Made by a program: the position numbers and the translations under genes
DNA from: UMGS1668 sp035447605
GTDB taxonomy: Bacteria > Bacillota > Clostridia > Oscillospirales > Ruminococcaceae
Length of the DNA: 64,000 nucleotides
Reading direction: 5' to 3'
Assembly (NCBI GenBank): GCA_035447605.1
Contig: DAOTHJ010000005.1
Coordinates: 27,855 to 91,854, forward strand
The notes under the pieces: generated by a model
Databases searched by the model: none
Told to the model about the DNA's origin: nothing
Seen by the model: only the letters and a program-made list of their open reading frames with translations
Shown: positions 1-7,257 of the stretch, one piece after another
How the letters are laid out: every line of letters begins with the position of its first letter
Position numbering within the stretch: position 1 is the stretch's first letter

Positions 1-357
1 GTCGTGCTCGGCGGACTCGGCTCCATGATCGGCTCCATCACCGCGGCATTCGGCCTGACTCTGCTGCCGGAGCTGCTGCGCGATTTTTCCGACTACCGCA
101 TGGTCGTCTACTCCCTGCTGCTGGTCGTCGTCATGATCTTCAAACCCTCCGGCCTCTTCGGAACCTATGATTTCTCGCTGAGCCGGCTCCTGACCGATTC
201 CAGCAAAGGCGATTTATTTAAAAAGAAGAAACCCGAAAGCCAGGAACCGGTGGCCGATGAGTTAAAAGGTGCGGAGATTGCGCCCGACACCTCCATCAGC
301 GCCGACCCGGATATTCCTCCGGAGCCTGCGGAGACAGATGGAAAGGAGGAACTGTGA
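1..357 (+). CDS. livM: LivM, branched-chain amino-acid ABC transporter permease (3' end only)
   Basis: This is the last ~118 codons of an inner-membrane permease; the 5' part lies before the window. The visible part starts with the glycine-rich LGGLGSMIGS stretch, has a last hydrophobic helix, and contains KPSGLFG, which is typical of the C-terminus of LivM. A hydrophilic tail of about 60 residues rich in Lys, Glu and Pro follows, longer than in the E. coli protein. The stop TGA overlaps the livG start (TGATG), so the two are translationally coupled. With LivG and LivF it should form the importer for leucine, isoleucine and valine. Substrate is inferred from family and context. Confidence 0.9.
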   Translation, partial: VVLGGLGSMIGSITAAFGLTLLPELLRDFSDYRMVVYSLLLVVVMIFKPSGLFGTYDFSLSRLLTDSSKGDLFKKKKPESQEPVADELKGAEIAPDTSISADPDIPPEPAETDGKEEL

Positions 358-1136
358 TGTCCGGTCAATCCATTCTTGATATTGAAAAACTGGGAATCGA
401 TTTCGGCGGTCTGCATGCGCTGGACGGCTTCAGCCTCCACATCGAGCCGGGCGAGATCGTCGGCCTGATCGGCCCGAACGGCGCCGGCAAAACCACGGTC
501 TTCAACCTGCTGACCAGCGTCTATGCCCCGACCAGAGGCAAAATCGAGCTTCAGGGCGAAGATACAAAGGGCAAAAAGACCCATCAGGTCGCCAAACAGG
601 GCATTGCCCGCACCTTCCAGAATATCCGCCTTTTCTCCCACCTTTCCGTTCTGGACAACGTTCTGATCGGCATGCACAACAACATGAATTACACCATGTT
701 TGAGGCCGTCTTCCGCTTTCCGCGCTACTGGAAGGAGGAGGCCGCCGCAAAGGAGAAGGCCCTCGAGCTTCTGGACGTCTTCGACATGCGCGACGTGGCA
801 AACGAGGAATCCGGAAGCCTGCCCTACGGCGCCCAGAGAAGAATCGAGATCGTGCGCGCGCTTGCCACGAATCCGCAGGTCCTCCTGCTGGATGAGCCGG
901 CGGCCGGCATGAACCCCTCCGAGACGGAGGAACTGATGGAAAACATCCGCCGCATCCGCGACAAATTCGGCATCGCCATCTTTTTGATCGAGCACGACAT
1001 GAGCCTCGTCATGGGCATCTGCGAGCGCATTCTGGTCCTCAACTATGGACTGGTGATCGCGGAAGGCACGCCGGAGGAGATCAAGGGCAATCCGACCGTC
1101 ATCGAGGCTTACCTCGGACAGCAGCGCAGTGAATGA
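357..1136 (+). CDS. livG: LivG, branched-chain amino-acid ABC transporter ATPase
   Basis: ATP-binding subunit of 259 residues, the usual LivG length. Walker A GPNGAGKTT is at about residues 39-47, the signature region reads LPYGAQRR near 154-161, and Walker B LLLDEPAAGMNP near 176-187. The C-terminal IEHDMSLVM switch region is typical of LivG. ATG at 357 is preferred over the GTG three bases earlier because AAGGAGGA lies about eight bases upstream. The start overlaps the livM stop. It energises import together with LivF. Confidence 0.96.
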   Translation: MSGQSILDIEKLGIDFGGLHALDGFSLHIEPGEIVGLIGPNGAGKTTVFNLLTSVYAPTRGKIELQGEDTKGKKTHQVAKQGIARTFQNIRLFSHLSVLDNVLIGMHNNMNYTMFEAVFRFPRYWKEEAAAKEKALELLDVFDMRDVANEESGSLPYGAQRRIEIVRALATNPQVLLLDEPAAGMNPSETEELMENIRRIRDKFGIAIFLIEHDMSLVMGICERILVLNYGLVIAEGTPEEIKGNPTVIEAYLGQQRSE

Positions 1137-1149
1137 GGGGGTGCAGAAT

Positions 1150-1860
1150 ATGAGCGCATTTCTTACGGTAAACGACATCAACGTCTATTACGGAGCAATC
1201 CACGCTATTAAAGGCATCTCCTTCCGCGTCAACGAAGGTGAAATCGTCACTCTGATCGGCGCCAACGGCGCCGGAAAAAGCACCACGCTGAAGACCATCT
1301 CCGGCGTGCTCCGCTCCAAAACCGGCTCCATTGAGTTCTGCGGAAAAGATATCGGCAGCATCCCCGCCCACAAGCTGATCTTTGAGGGAATCGCGCAGGT
1401 TCCGGAAGGACGCCATATTTTTCAGCAGCTGACCGTCACCGAAAACCTGGAGATGGGTGCCTACAGCCGCCCGAATTCCGAGATCAAAGACAGCATCGAA
1501 CACGTCTTCAACCGTTTCCCGCGTCTGCGCGAGCGGTATAAGCAGGTCGCCGGAACACTCTCCGGCGGCGAGCAGCAGATGCTCGCCATGGGCCGGGCCC
1601 TGATGAGCCACCCGAAGCTGCTGATGCTCGACGAGCCTTCGATGGGACTTTCCCCGCTGCTGGTCAACGAGATCTTCGACATCATCAAGGAGCTCAACGA
1701 GACCGGAACGACAATCCTGCTGGTCGAACAGAACGCAAAGATGGCACTTTCCATCGCGGACCGCGCCTACGTTCTGGAGACCGGATACATCCGCAAGGAG
1801 GGCAGCGCCAAGGAGCTGCTTTCCGATGAGGACGTCAAGAAGGCGTACCTCGGCGGCTGA
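1150..1860 (+). CDS. livF: LivF, branched-chain amino-acid ABC transporter ATPase
   Basis: Second ATPase subunit, 236 residues. It has Walker A GANGAGKST, ABC signature LSGGEQQ, Walker B LLMLDEPSMGLSP and the LLVEQNA switch that marks LivF rather than LivG. The ATG at 1150 has GAGGGGG upstream; an in-frame upstream codon at 1129 has no ribosome site. It follows livG by 13 bases and ends the operon, with a terminator just after it. Confidence 0.96.
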   Translation: MSAFLTVNDINVYYGAIHAIKGISFRVNEGEIVTLIGANGAGKSTTLKTISGVLRSKTGSIEFCGKDIGSIPAHKLIFEGIAQVPEGRHIFQQLTVTENLEMGAYSRPNSEIKDSIEHVFNRFPRLRERYKQVAGTLSGGEQQMLAMGRALMSHPKLLMLDEPSMGLSPLLVNEIFDIIKELNETGTTILLVEQNAKMALSIADRAYVLETGYIRKEGSAKELLSDEDVKKAYLGG

Positions 1861-1878
1861 TCCCCTGTAAAACAAGAA

Positions 1879-1915
1879 AAAGCCCGGCGGGCCTGTGCTC
1901 AAACCGGGCTTTCCT
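1879..1915 (+). terminator. Intrinsic terminator of the liv operon
   Basis: AAAGCCCGG at 1879-1887 pairs with CCGGGCTTT at 1904-1912, followed by a short T-containing tail. It lies 18 bases after the livF stop. Confidence 0.85.
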
Positions 1916-1940
1916 TATGTAATTTGATTGACGGAAGGCG

Positions 1941-2663
1941 GTGAATCCGGTGACGGAACCATCCCCTTACCACTGGCAGGACGGCCTCCGGGACGGCCTG
2001 CCGATCGGACTGGGATATCTGTCGGTCTCCTTCGGATTCGGCATTTCGGCCGTTTCCCTCGGGCTCCCGGCAATTTCTGCGATTCTCACTTCTATGACCA
2101 ATCTGACCTCTGCGGGCCAGATGGCCGGCATCGCCATTATCGCCTCCGGCGGCTCGCTTATGGAAATGGCGGCGGCCCAGTTTGTCATTAATCTGCGCTA
2201 TGCGCTGATGAGCCTCTCCCTGACGCAGAAGGTCGACGACAGCTTCACGCTGCTGCAGCGGATGATCCTGTCGTTTCTCATCACGGACGAGATCTTTGCC
2301 GTCTCCTCCACAAAGGAGAAGCGGATCGGCACGCGCTATTTTTACGGCCTCGGCCTCCTGCCGATTCTCGGATGGGTTCTCGGTACGGCGCTCGGCGCTT
2401 TCGCGGGCATGGTGCTGCCGCAGGATCTGACCGCCGCCCTCGGCATCATGATCTACGGCATGTTCCTTGCCATCCTGATTCCGCCGGCGAAAAAAGAGCG
2501 CGGCGTGCTCGCGGCGGTTGTCATTTCTGCCGCTATGAGCTGCTGCATCCGCTACATAGGGGCCCTCTCCTTCCTCTCGAGCGGCTTCTCCATCATCCTC
2601 TGCGCGGTTACGGCTTCGGCCGCCGCCGCCCTTCTGAGGCCCGTGGAGGTGGATGACGAATGA
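1941..2663 (+). CDS. azlC: AzlC-family branched-chain amino-acid exporter, large subunit
   Basis: Multi-pass membrane protein of 240 residues with the AzlC N-terminal pattern (DGLPIGLGYLSVSFGFG near residues 17-33) and several hydrophobic helices. AzlC works with the small subunit AzlD, which overlaps its stop codon. The family exports leucine, isoleucine, valine and toxic analogues. The GTG at 1941 is used here; a second in-frame GTG at 1950 has better spacing from the GGAAGG box and may be the true start. Lying directly after an importer operon, it gives the locus both import and export capacity. Confidence 0.92.
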   Translation: MNPVTEPSPYHWQDGLRDGLPIGLGYLSVSFGFGISAVSLGLPAISAILTSMTNLTSAGQMAGIAIIASGGSLMEMAAAQFVINLRYALMSLSLTQKVDDSFTLLQRMILSFLITDEIFAVSSTKEKRIGTRYFYGLGLLPILGWVLGTALGAFAGMVLPQDLTAALGIMIYGMFLAILIPPAKKERGVLAAVVISAAMSCCIRYIGALSFLSSGFSIILCAVTASAAAALLRPVEVDDE

Positions 2664-2965
2664 CGAAGGACCTGTTTCTTTATATCGGCGTGATGGCGCT
2701 CGTCACCTACCTGATCCGGATGCTGCCGCTCGCGGTCTTCCGCAAAAAAATCCGCTCGCGCTTTATCCTGAGCTTTCTGCACTACGTTCCCTACGCCGTG
2801 CTCGGCGCCATGACGATTCCGGGCATCTTCTACTCGACCGGCAGCGCGGTCACGGCCTTCGCGGGCTTTATGGTGGCCTCCATCATGGCGTACAAAAACT
2901 ACGCGCTGCTGCCGATCGCCTGCGCCGCCTGCGCCGCCGCATGGCTCACCGGGCTTGTCTTTTGA
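2660..2965 (+). CDS. azlD: AzlD-family branched-chain amino-acid exporter, small subunit
   Basis: Small hydrophobic protein of 101 residues with three to four predicted helices and the AzlD signature YLIRMLPLAVF near the N-terminus. The ATG overlaps the azlC stop (ATGA), so the two are co-translated. AzlD is the obligate partner of AzlC. There is nothing odd in length or motifs. Confidence 0.92.
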   Translation: MTKDLFLYIGVMALVTYLIRMLPLAVFRKKIRSRFILSFLHYVPYAVLGAMTIPGIFYSTGSAVTAFAGFMVASIMAYKNYALLPIACAACAAAWLTGLVF

Positions 2966-2986
2966 CGGGTTCCATGTGAAGATCAG

Positions 2987-3018
2987 GGCCCCCGGGAATT
3001 CCCCGGGGACCTTCATTT
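2987..3018 (+). terminator. Terminator after azlCD
   Basis: A GC-rich hairpin around GGGAATTCCC (2994-3003), extended by CCCC/GGGG pairs with one bulged base, is followed by CATTTTTT. The rest of the 295-base gap up to 3260 holds only the mnmM promoter. Confidence 0.7.
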
Positions 3019-3191
3019 TTTATGTATCTGTCCCATCCTCTGGCTTTATGCGGCCGGAATCTGTGAGGACGAATTCGCAAAATCGGACGAGCACAGGTTT
3101 TCTGAGGCAAATTTTCCTTCTGCGAGTTGCTTTTGCGGCGCCGCGCGAGGTTTTTTCGCAAAATTTCCCGGAAATTCCGCCGGATTCCCGG

Positions 3192-3220
3192 TTGACAAGC
3201 GCTTCCCGCGGAAGGATAAT
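3192..3220 (+). promoter_or_regulatory. Sigma-70-type promoter for mnmM
   Basis: TTGACA at 3192-3197, a 17-base spacer, and GATAAT at 3215-3220, 40 bases before the mnmM start. Confidence 0.75.
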
Positions 3221-3260
3221 AATTTCTGATAAAGATTAAGGCGAGAGGAGCGGATCGGGT

Positions 3261-3836
3261 ATGGCAGTAAGGAGCGAATGGAACGCGCTGGAGATTGTTC
3301 GGGCAATGGTCGCTTCCCGCGTGAAGCCGGGCGACTTCTGCATCGACGCCACTGCCGGAAACGGCGGCGACACGGCCTTCCTCTGCGATCTCGTCGGGCC
3401 GGAAGGCAAAGTGCTCGCTTTCGATATCCAGGAGCAGGCTATTGCTGCCACCCGGAAGCTCGCCGAAGAACAGGGCTTCGCGGACCGCGTGGAGGCCGTG
3501 CTGGCAAGCCACAGCGAGATGGACCGTTACGCCGGGCCGGAGAGCGCCTCCTGCATCCTCTTTAACTTCGGCTGGCTGCCCGGCGGCGACCACGACGTGT
3601 TCACTCGTACGGAGACCAGCATCCCCGCGATTCAGAAGTCGCTCACAATCCTCCGGCCGGGAGGACTGCTGAGCCTCTGCATCTATTACGGACGAAACAA
3701 CGGCTTCGCGGAACGGGACGCGATTCTCGAGTATCTTTCGGGCATCGACTGCCGCGTCTACACGGTGATTCGGTACGATTTTCTGAACCGGCCGAATAAC
3801 CCGCCCTTCCCGATATTTGTGTTTAAGGAGGACTAA
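3261..3836 (+). CDS. mnmM: MnmM (YtqB) tRNA 5-aminomethyl-2-thiouridine methyltransferase
   Basis: Class I SAM-dependent methyltransferase of 191 residues. It has the SAM-binding DATAGNGGDT near residue 29, the family hallmark FNFGWLPGGDH near 99, and the YYGRNNG motif after the LRPGG turn. These match the YtqB/MnmM family, which methylates nm5s2U to mnm5s2U at the wobble position of tRNA in Gram-positives. The ATG follows GCGAGAGGAG. It is read with the CBS-domain gene three bases downstream. The assignment is from motifs only but they are distinctive. Confidence 0.88.
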   Translation: MAVRSEWNALEIVRAMVASRVKPGDFCIDATAGNGGDTAFLCDLVGPEGKVLAFDIQEQAIAATRKLAEEQGFADRVEAVLASHSEMDRYAGPESASCILFNFGWLPGGDHDVFTRTETSIPAIQKSLTILRPGGLLSLCIYYGRNNGFAERDAILEYLSGIDCRVYTVIRYDFLNRPNNPPFPIFVFKED

Positions 3837-3839
3837 CCT

Positions 3840-4535
3840 GTGAACCGGACGGAACAGTTTCTTGAAAAATATAAAGAGCTTGAAAACGCCGCCGTCGGCC
3901 TCTACGGCTTCGCGGAAGACGGAAAGGCGATCGCAAACCTGACGGAGATGCCGGAATTCCGGAATATCCGCATGGAACTCTCCTACTGCCGCGAGGTGCG
4001 GAACCTGCTGCAGCACCGCGTGCGCCTCGGCAGCGAATACGCCGTGGAGCCGAGCGAGGCGATGATCCAGCTTCTCAACGATACCGTCGAAAAAGTGAAA
4101 AATCCGCTGCGCTGCCGGGATATTGCCGTCCCCTGCTCAAAGCTCCTGTGCAGCCGGCCGGAGGCCTTTGTGCTCCCCGCCATGAAAGAGATGCGTCAGC
4201 GCGGCTTCACGCACCTTCCGATCATCGAGGGCGGCAAAGTGGCCGGCATTTTCAGCGAGAGCCGCGTCTTCTTTTACTGCACCGACCACGAGGCCGTCGG
4301 CATCCCGCAGGACCTGCGCTTTGAGGATATCCGCTCCTACCTCTCCTTCGACCTGCATCACTCCGAAATCTACGCCTGGCTGCCGTGGGATGCCTTTGTC
4401 TCCGAGGCGGAGAGCCTCTACGAAGATGCATACATGAAAGGCAAACGCCTCGGCATGTACTTTCTCACCCAGAACGGGAAACCGGACGAAAAGCTTCTCG
4501 GCATCGTGACGCCGAATGACATTCTCGGAAACTGA
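3840..4535 (+). CDS. CBS-domain protein with a novel N-terminal region
   Basis: A 231-residue soluble protein starting at GTG 3840 behind AAGGAGG. The first ~90 residues are helical and charged, with no family I recognise (MELSYCREVRNLLQHR resembles a helical HEPN-like or pre-CBS segment). Two CBS-type halves follow: one with HLPIIEGGKVAGIFSE near 125-140, the other ending GIVTPNDILG. CBS pairs usually bind adenosine nucleotides. It is coupled to mnmM by a three-base gap, but no direct functional link is known to me. Confidence 0.75.
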   Translation: MNRTEQFLEKYKELENAAVGLYGFAEDGKAIANLTEMPEFRNIRMELSYCREVRNLLQHRVRLGSEYAVEPSEAMIQLLNDTVEKVKNPLRCRDIAVPCSKLLCSRPEAFVLPAMKEMRQRGFTHLPIIEGGKVAGIFSESRVFFYCTDHEAVGIPQDLRFEDIRSYLSFDLHHSEIYAWLPWDAFVSEAESLYEDAYMKGKRLGMYFLTQNGKPDEKLLGIVTPNDILGN

Positions 4536-4543
4536 GTATCAAG

Positions 4544-4574
4544 AACCGGAGCGGCATCATCGTTCCGGTTTTTT
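4544..4574 (+). terminator. Terminator after the CBS gene
   Basis: AACCGGAGCG (4544-4553) pairs with CGTTCCGGTT (4561-4570) with one G-U, followed by TTTT. Confidence 0.88.
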
Positions 4575-4686
4575 CTCTGTTCACAGATTATTCAGTGAAT
4601 CTCCAAGCGACGTTAAAGGAATTATCACGGACTCAACACAAAATCATTATATGATCCGTATCAGAAACCAGAAAGGATGTGTGTCT

Positions 4687-5358
4687 GTGAGCAGGATTCT
4701 GATTGTCGACGATGAACTCCGCGTCCGCGATTTGATTAAAAAATATGCAAAATTTGAGGGATACGAGGTCTCCGAGGCCGCAAACGGTCTTGAGGCGCTC
4801 GAGCTCTGCAAAAGTCACGACTTCGACCTCGTCATCATGGACATCATGATGCCGGAACTCGACGGGCTCTCCGCCTGCCGCGAGATCCGCAAATTCAGCG
4901 TCGTACCGGTCATCATGCTTTCCGCGCGCGGCGAGGAATACGACAAAATTCACGGATTTGAGTATGGCGTCGACGACTATGTTGTCAAGCCGTTTTCTCC
5001 GCGCGAACTGATGATGCGCGTGGCTGCCGTTCTCAAACGCAGCGGCGCGCCCGCTCCGGAACCGAAGGAGCTTTATACACATGGCGGGCTCTCCGTGGAC
5101 TTCACCGGCCGGATCGTCACCGTGGACGGGGAACGGGTGGAGATGTCGCCGCGGGAATACAGCCTGTTCTTCTTCCTTGTGCGGAACCGCGGCATCGCGC
5201 TTTCCCGGGAAAAGCTGATCAACGAGGTCTGGGGCTATGATTTCTTTGGGGACGACCGCACCATCGACACGCATATCAAACAGCTCCGCAAAATCCTCGG
5301 CCCGTACGCCCGCTGCATCACAACCCTGAGAGGAGTCGGATACCGCTTTGAAGAATGA
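4687..5358 (+). CDS. OmpR/PhoB-family response regulator
   Basis: A 223-residue two-domain regulator. The receiver has the acidic pair D8-D9, phospho-acceptor D52 in MDIMMPELDG, switch S79 and K101 in VVKPFSPRE. A winged-helix output domain follows (residues ~125-223) with TIDTHIKQLRKILG and the terminal RGVGYRFEE. The GTG at 4687 is chosen for its spacing from GAAAGGA; a GTG two codons upstream is possible. It overlaps the kinase start, so the pair is coupled. Signal and targets cannot be read from the sequence. Confidence 0.93.
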   Translation: MSRILIVDDELRVRDLIKKYAKFEGYEVSEAANGLEALELCKSHDFDLVIMDIMMPELDGLSACREIRKFSVVPVIMLSARGEEYDKIHGFEYGVDDYVVKPFSPRELMMRVAAVLKRSGAPAPEPKELYTHGGLSVDFTGRIVTVDGERVEMSPREYSLFFFLVRNRGIALSREKLINEVWGYDFFGDDRTIDTHIKQLRKILGPYARCITTLRGVGYRFEE

Positions 5359-6865
5359 CCGGCTTTCGATCCGATGGAGGATGTTTCTCTATTTCACCGG
5401 ATTCGCGTTTGTTCTGCTCTGTCTGCTGTGGCTCGTGCAGACCGTCTTTCTGGAGGACATCTACAGCTCCATGAAAGAACGCACCGTCCATACGCAGGCG
5501 GACGTGATCGTCTCCAATATCGACAACGAGGAATTGGAAAGCCTTGTCGTCGGCATCTCGCAGGAATACTCCATCTCGGCCTATATCGTCGACGAGAATG
5601 GGTTGGTTCTTTATTCCGCGCAGTGGATGCCCGGCATCTCCGCGGGCAGGGCGACAAAGGACATGTACGACCTGTGGGAACTGGCTGCGGAAAACGACGG
5701 AACCTATATTGAGGAAATTGAAACCAGCGGCTTAATCAACGACAGCGGCAGAGAACTGCCGTACGATCCCGGCCATTTCAGCGGCCCGGTGCCGCGCGCC
5801 GAGCAGTTTGAAAAGGACGGCATTGTCTGCGCGAAGATTGCGGAGACGGACGGCGGCGGCGAGATGCTCGTGGTGCTCAGCGCCTATCTTCAGCCGATGG
5901 ATTCCACCGTGAAGGTGCTCAGGGTCATCCTGATTATCGTCAGCCTGATTATGTTCGCGCTTTCCCTCCTGCTCGCGTTTGTGATCGCAAGGAGATTTTC
6001 CCGTCCGCTGGTCGGGCTTTCCGCCTCCGCAAGGGAACTTGCGAACGGCAAATACGACGCGGCCTTCACCGGCGGAGGCTGCCGGGAGATCACGGATCTC
6101 TCCGACGCGCTGAATTACGCGGAAGGCGAACTCTCCAAGGTGGATCACCTGCGCAGGGAGCTGATCGCCAACATCAGCCACGACCTGCGCACGCCGCTGA
6201 CGATGATCACCGGCTACGGCGAGATGATGCGCGACATCCCGGGCGAAAACACGCCGGAAAACGTCCAGATCATCATCGACGAATCCAACCGGCTGACAAA
6301 GCTCGTCAACAATCTGCTTGATCTCTCGAAGCTCCAGAGCGGCAACGAAATGCTGAATCTCACCGTCTACTCCATCACCGCCGCCGTGGAGGGCATCGTC
6401 GACCGGTACGCCAAGCTTGTCGCACCGGATGGCATCCATTTGCGCTTCATCAACAACGGCAGCGTTTATGTGGAGGCGGACGAGACGAGGATTGCTCAGG
6501 TTGTGTATAACCTCATCGCCAACGCCGTCGCCCACAGCAAGCGCGACGACACCGTCACGGTCTTTCAGAACCTCTCCGACGGCCATGTGCGGATCTCCGT
6601 CGCGGATTGCGGCCCCGGCATCCCGCAGGAGGAGCTCCAGCAGATCTGGGAGCGCTACCGCAAGGGCTCCCGCAGCGAAAACCGCAGCGGCACCGGGCTT
6701 GGGCTCGCCATCGTTCGCGCAATCGTCGAACTGCATCACGGCACCTACGGCGTGATGAGCACGGTCGGTCAGGGCAGCGTCTTCTGGTTCGATCTGCCCG
6801 TCACGGATAAAATTCCGAAGCCTCCGGAACCCCCGGAGCTTCCGGAAGACGGCGCCAACCCATAA
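5348..6865 (+). CDS. Membrane sensor histidine kinase
   Basis: A 505-residue kinase beginning at a TTG inside the end of the regulator gene. TM1 is at about residues 13-32, an extracytoplasmic domain of ~155 residues follows, then TM2 near 190-213 and a HAMP linker. The HisKA domain has H278 in ANISHDLRTPLT. The HATPase domain shows NLIANAVAHS, DCGPGIP and GTGLGLAIVRAIVELHHG, so all catalytic boxes are intact. The C-terminal 20 residues are Pro/Glu-rich. No ligand can be inferred. Confidence 0.93.
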   Translation: MKNDRLSIRWRMFLYFTGFAFVLLCLLWLVQTVFLEDIYSSMKERTVHTQADVIVSNIDNEELESLVVGISQEYSISAYIVDENGLVLYSAQWMPGISAGRATKDMYDLWELAAENDGTYIEEIETSGLINDSGRELPYDPGHFSGPVPRAEQFEKDGIVCAKIAETDGGGEMLVVLSAYLQPMDSTVKVLRVILIIVSLIMFALSLLLAFVIARRFSRPLVGLSASARELANGKYDAAFTGGGCREITDLSDALNYAEGELSKVDHLRRELIANISHDLRTPLTMITGYGEMMRDIPGENTPENVQIIIDESNRLTKLVNNLLDLSKLQSGNEMLNLTVYSITAAVEGIVDRYAKLVAPDGIHLRFINNGSVYVEADETRIAQVVYNLIANAVAHSKRDDTVTVFQNLSDGHVRISVADCGPGIPQEELQQIWERYRKGSRSENRSGTGLGLAIVRAIVELHHGTYGVMSTVGQGSVFWFDLPVTDKIPKPPEPPELPEDGANP

Positions 6866-6888
6866 AACCCGCCGTTTTTGCGGAAAGC

Positions 6889-7097
6889 GGAAAACAGAAA
6901 GGGCATCTGCCGGATGCTCCCGGAAAAGGCCCAAAAGGTTCTTTTGCCGTGTCATACGCCTCATGTTCATAAACAAAAGCATATCTTTCACCGATATGGC
7001 CGGCGGCAATACGAATGGAAACAGAAAGGACATCTGCCGGATGCTCCCGGAAAAGACCCAAGAGATTTTTTACCGTTCATGCGCCTCATGCTTGTTC
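6889..7097 (+). repeat. Pair of ~80 bp direct repeats in an intergenic region
   Basis: Copy 1 is 6889-6970 and copy 2 is 7017-7097. Both carry CATCTGCCGGATGCTCCCGG followed by AAAAG and end in a CGCCTCATG stretch; identity falls off towards the 3' end. They fill the 392-base gap between the kinase and valS, and I see no gene there. Confidence 0.8.
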
Positions 7098-7133
7098 CAT
7101 TCCATAAGCGGCGCGGCATAAAAGCCACATCAT

Positions 7134-7170
7134 AAAAATCCCTCCCGGAGACAACCGGAAGGGATTTTTT
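7134..7170. terminator. Bidirectional hairpin terminator between the kinase and valS
   Basis: AAAAATCCCTCCCGG (from 7134) pairs with CCGGAAGGGATTTTTT (7155-7170), with T-rich flanks on both strands. Confidence 0.8.
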
Positions 7171-7200
7171 GACGGAAAAAGTCTGTTTTTGGAGAAAACA

Positions 7201-7240
7201 CAAAAAATGTACCCGGAAACCGAAACGGATTTCCGGGTAC
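7201..7240 (-). terminator. Terminator of valS
   Basis: GTACCCGGAAA (7209-7219) pairs perfectly with TTTCCGGGTAC (7230-7240). Read on the minus strand it is followed by ATTTTTTG. Confidence 0.88.
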
Positions 7241-7257
7241 GCAACCATTTTGTTTTT

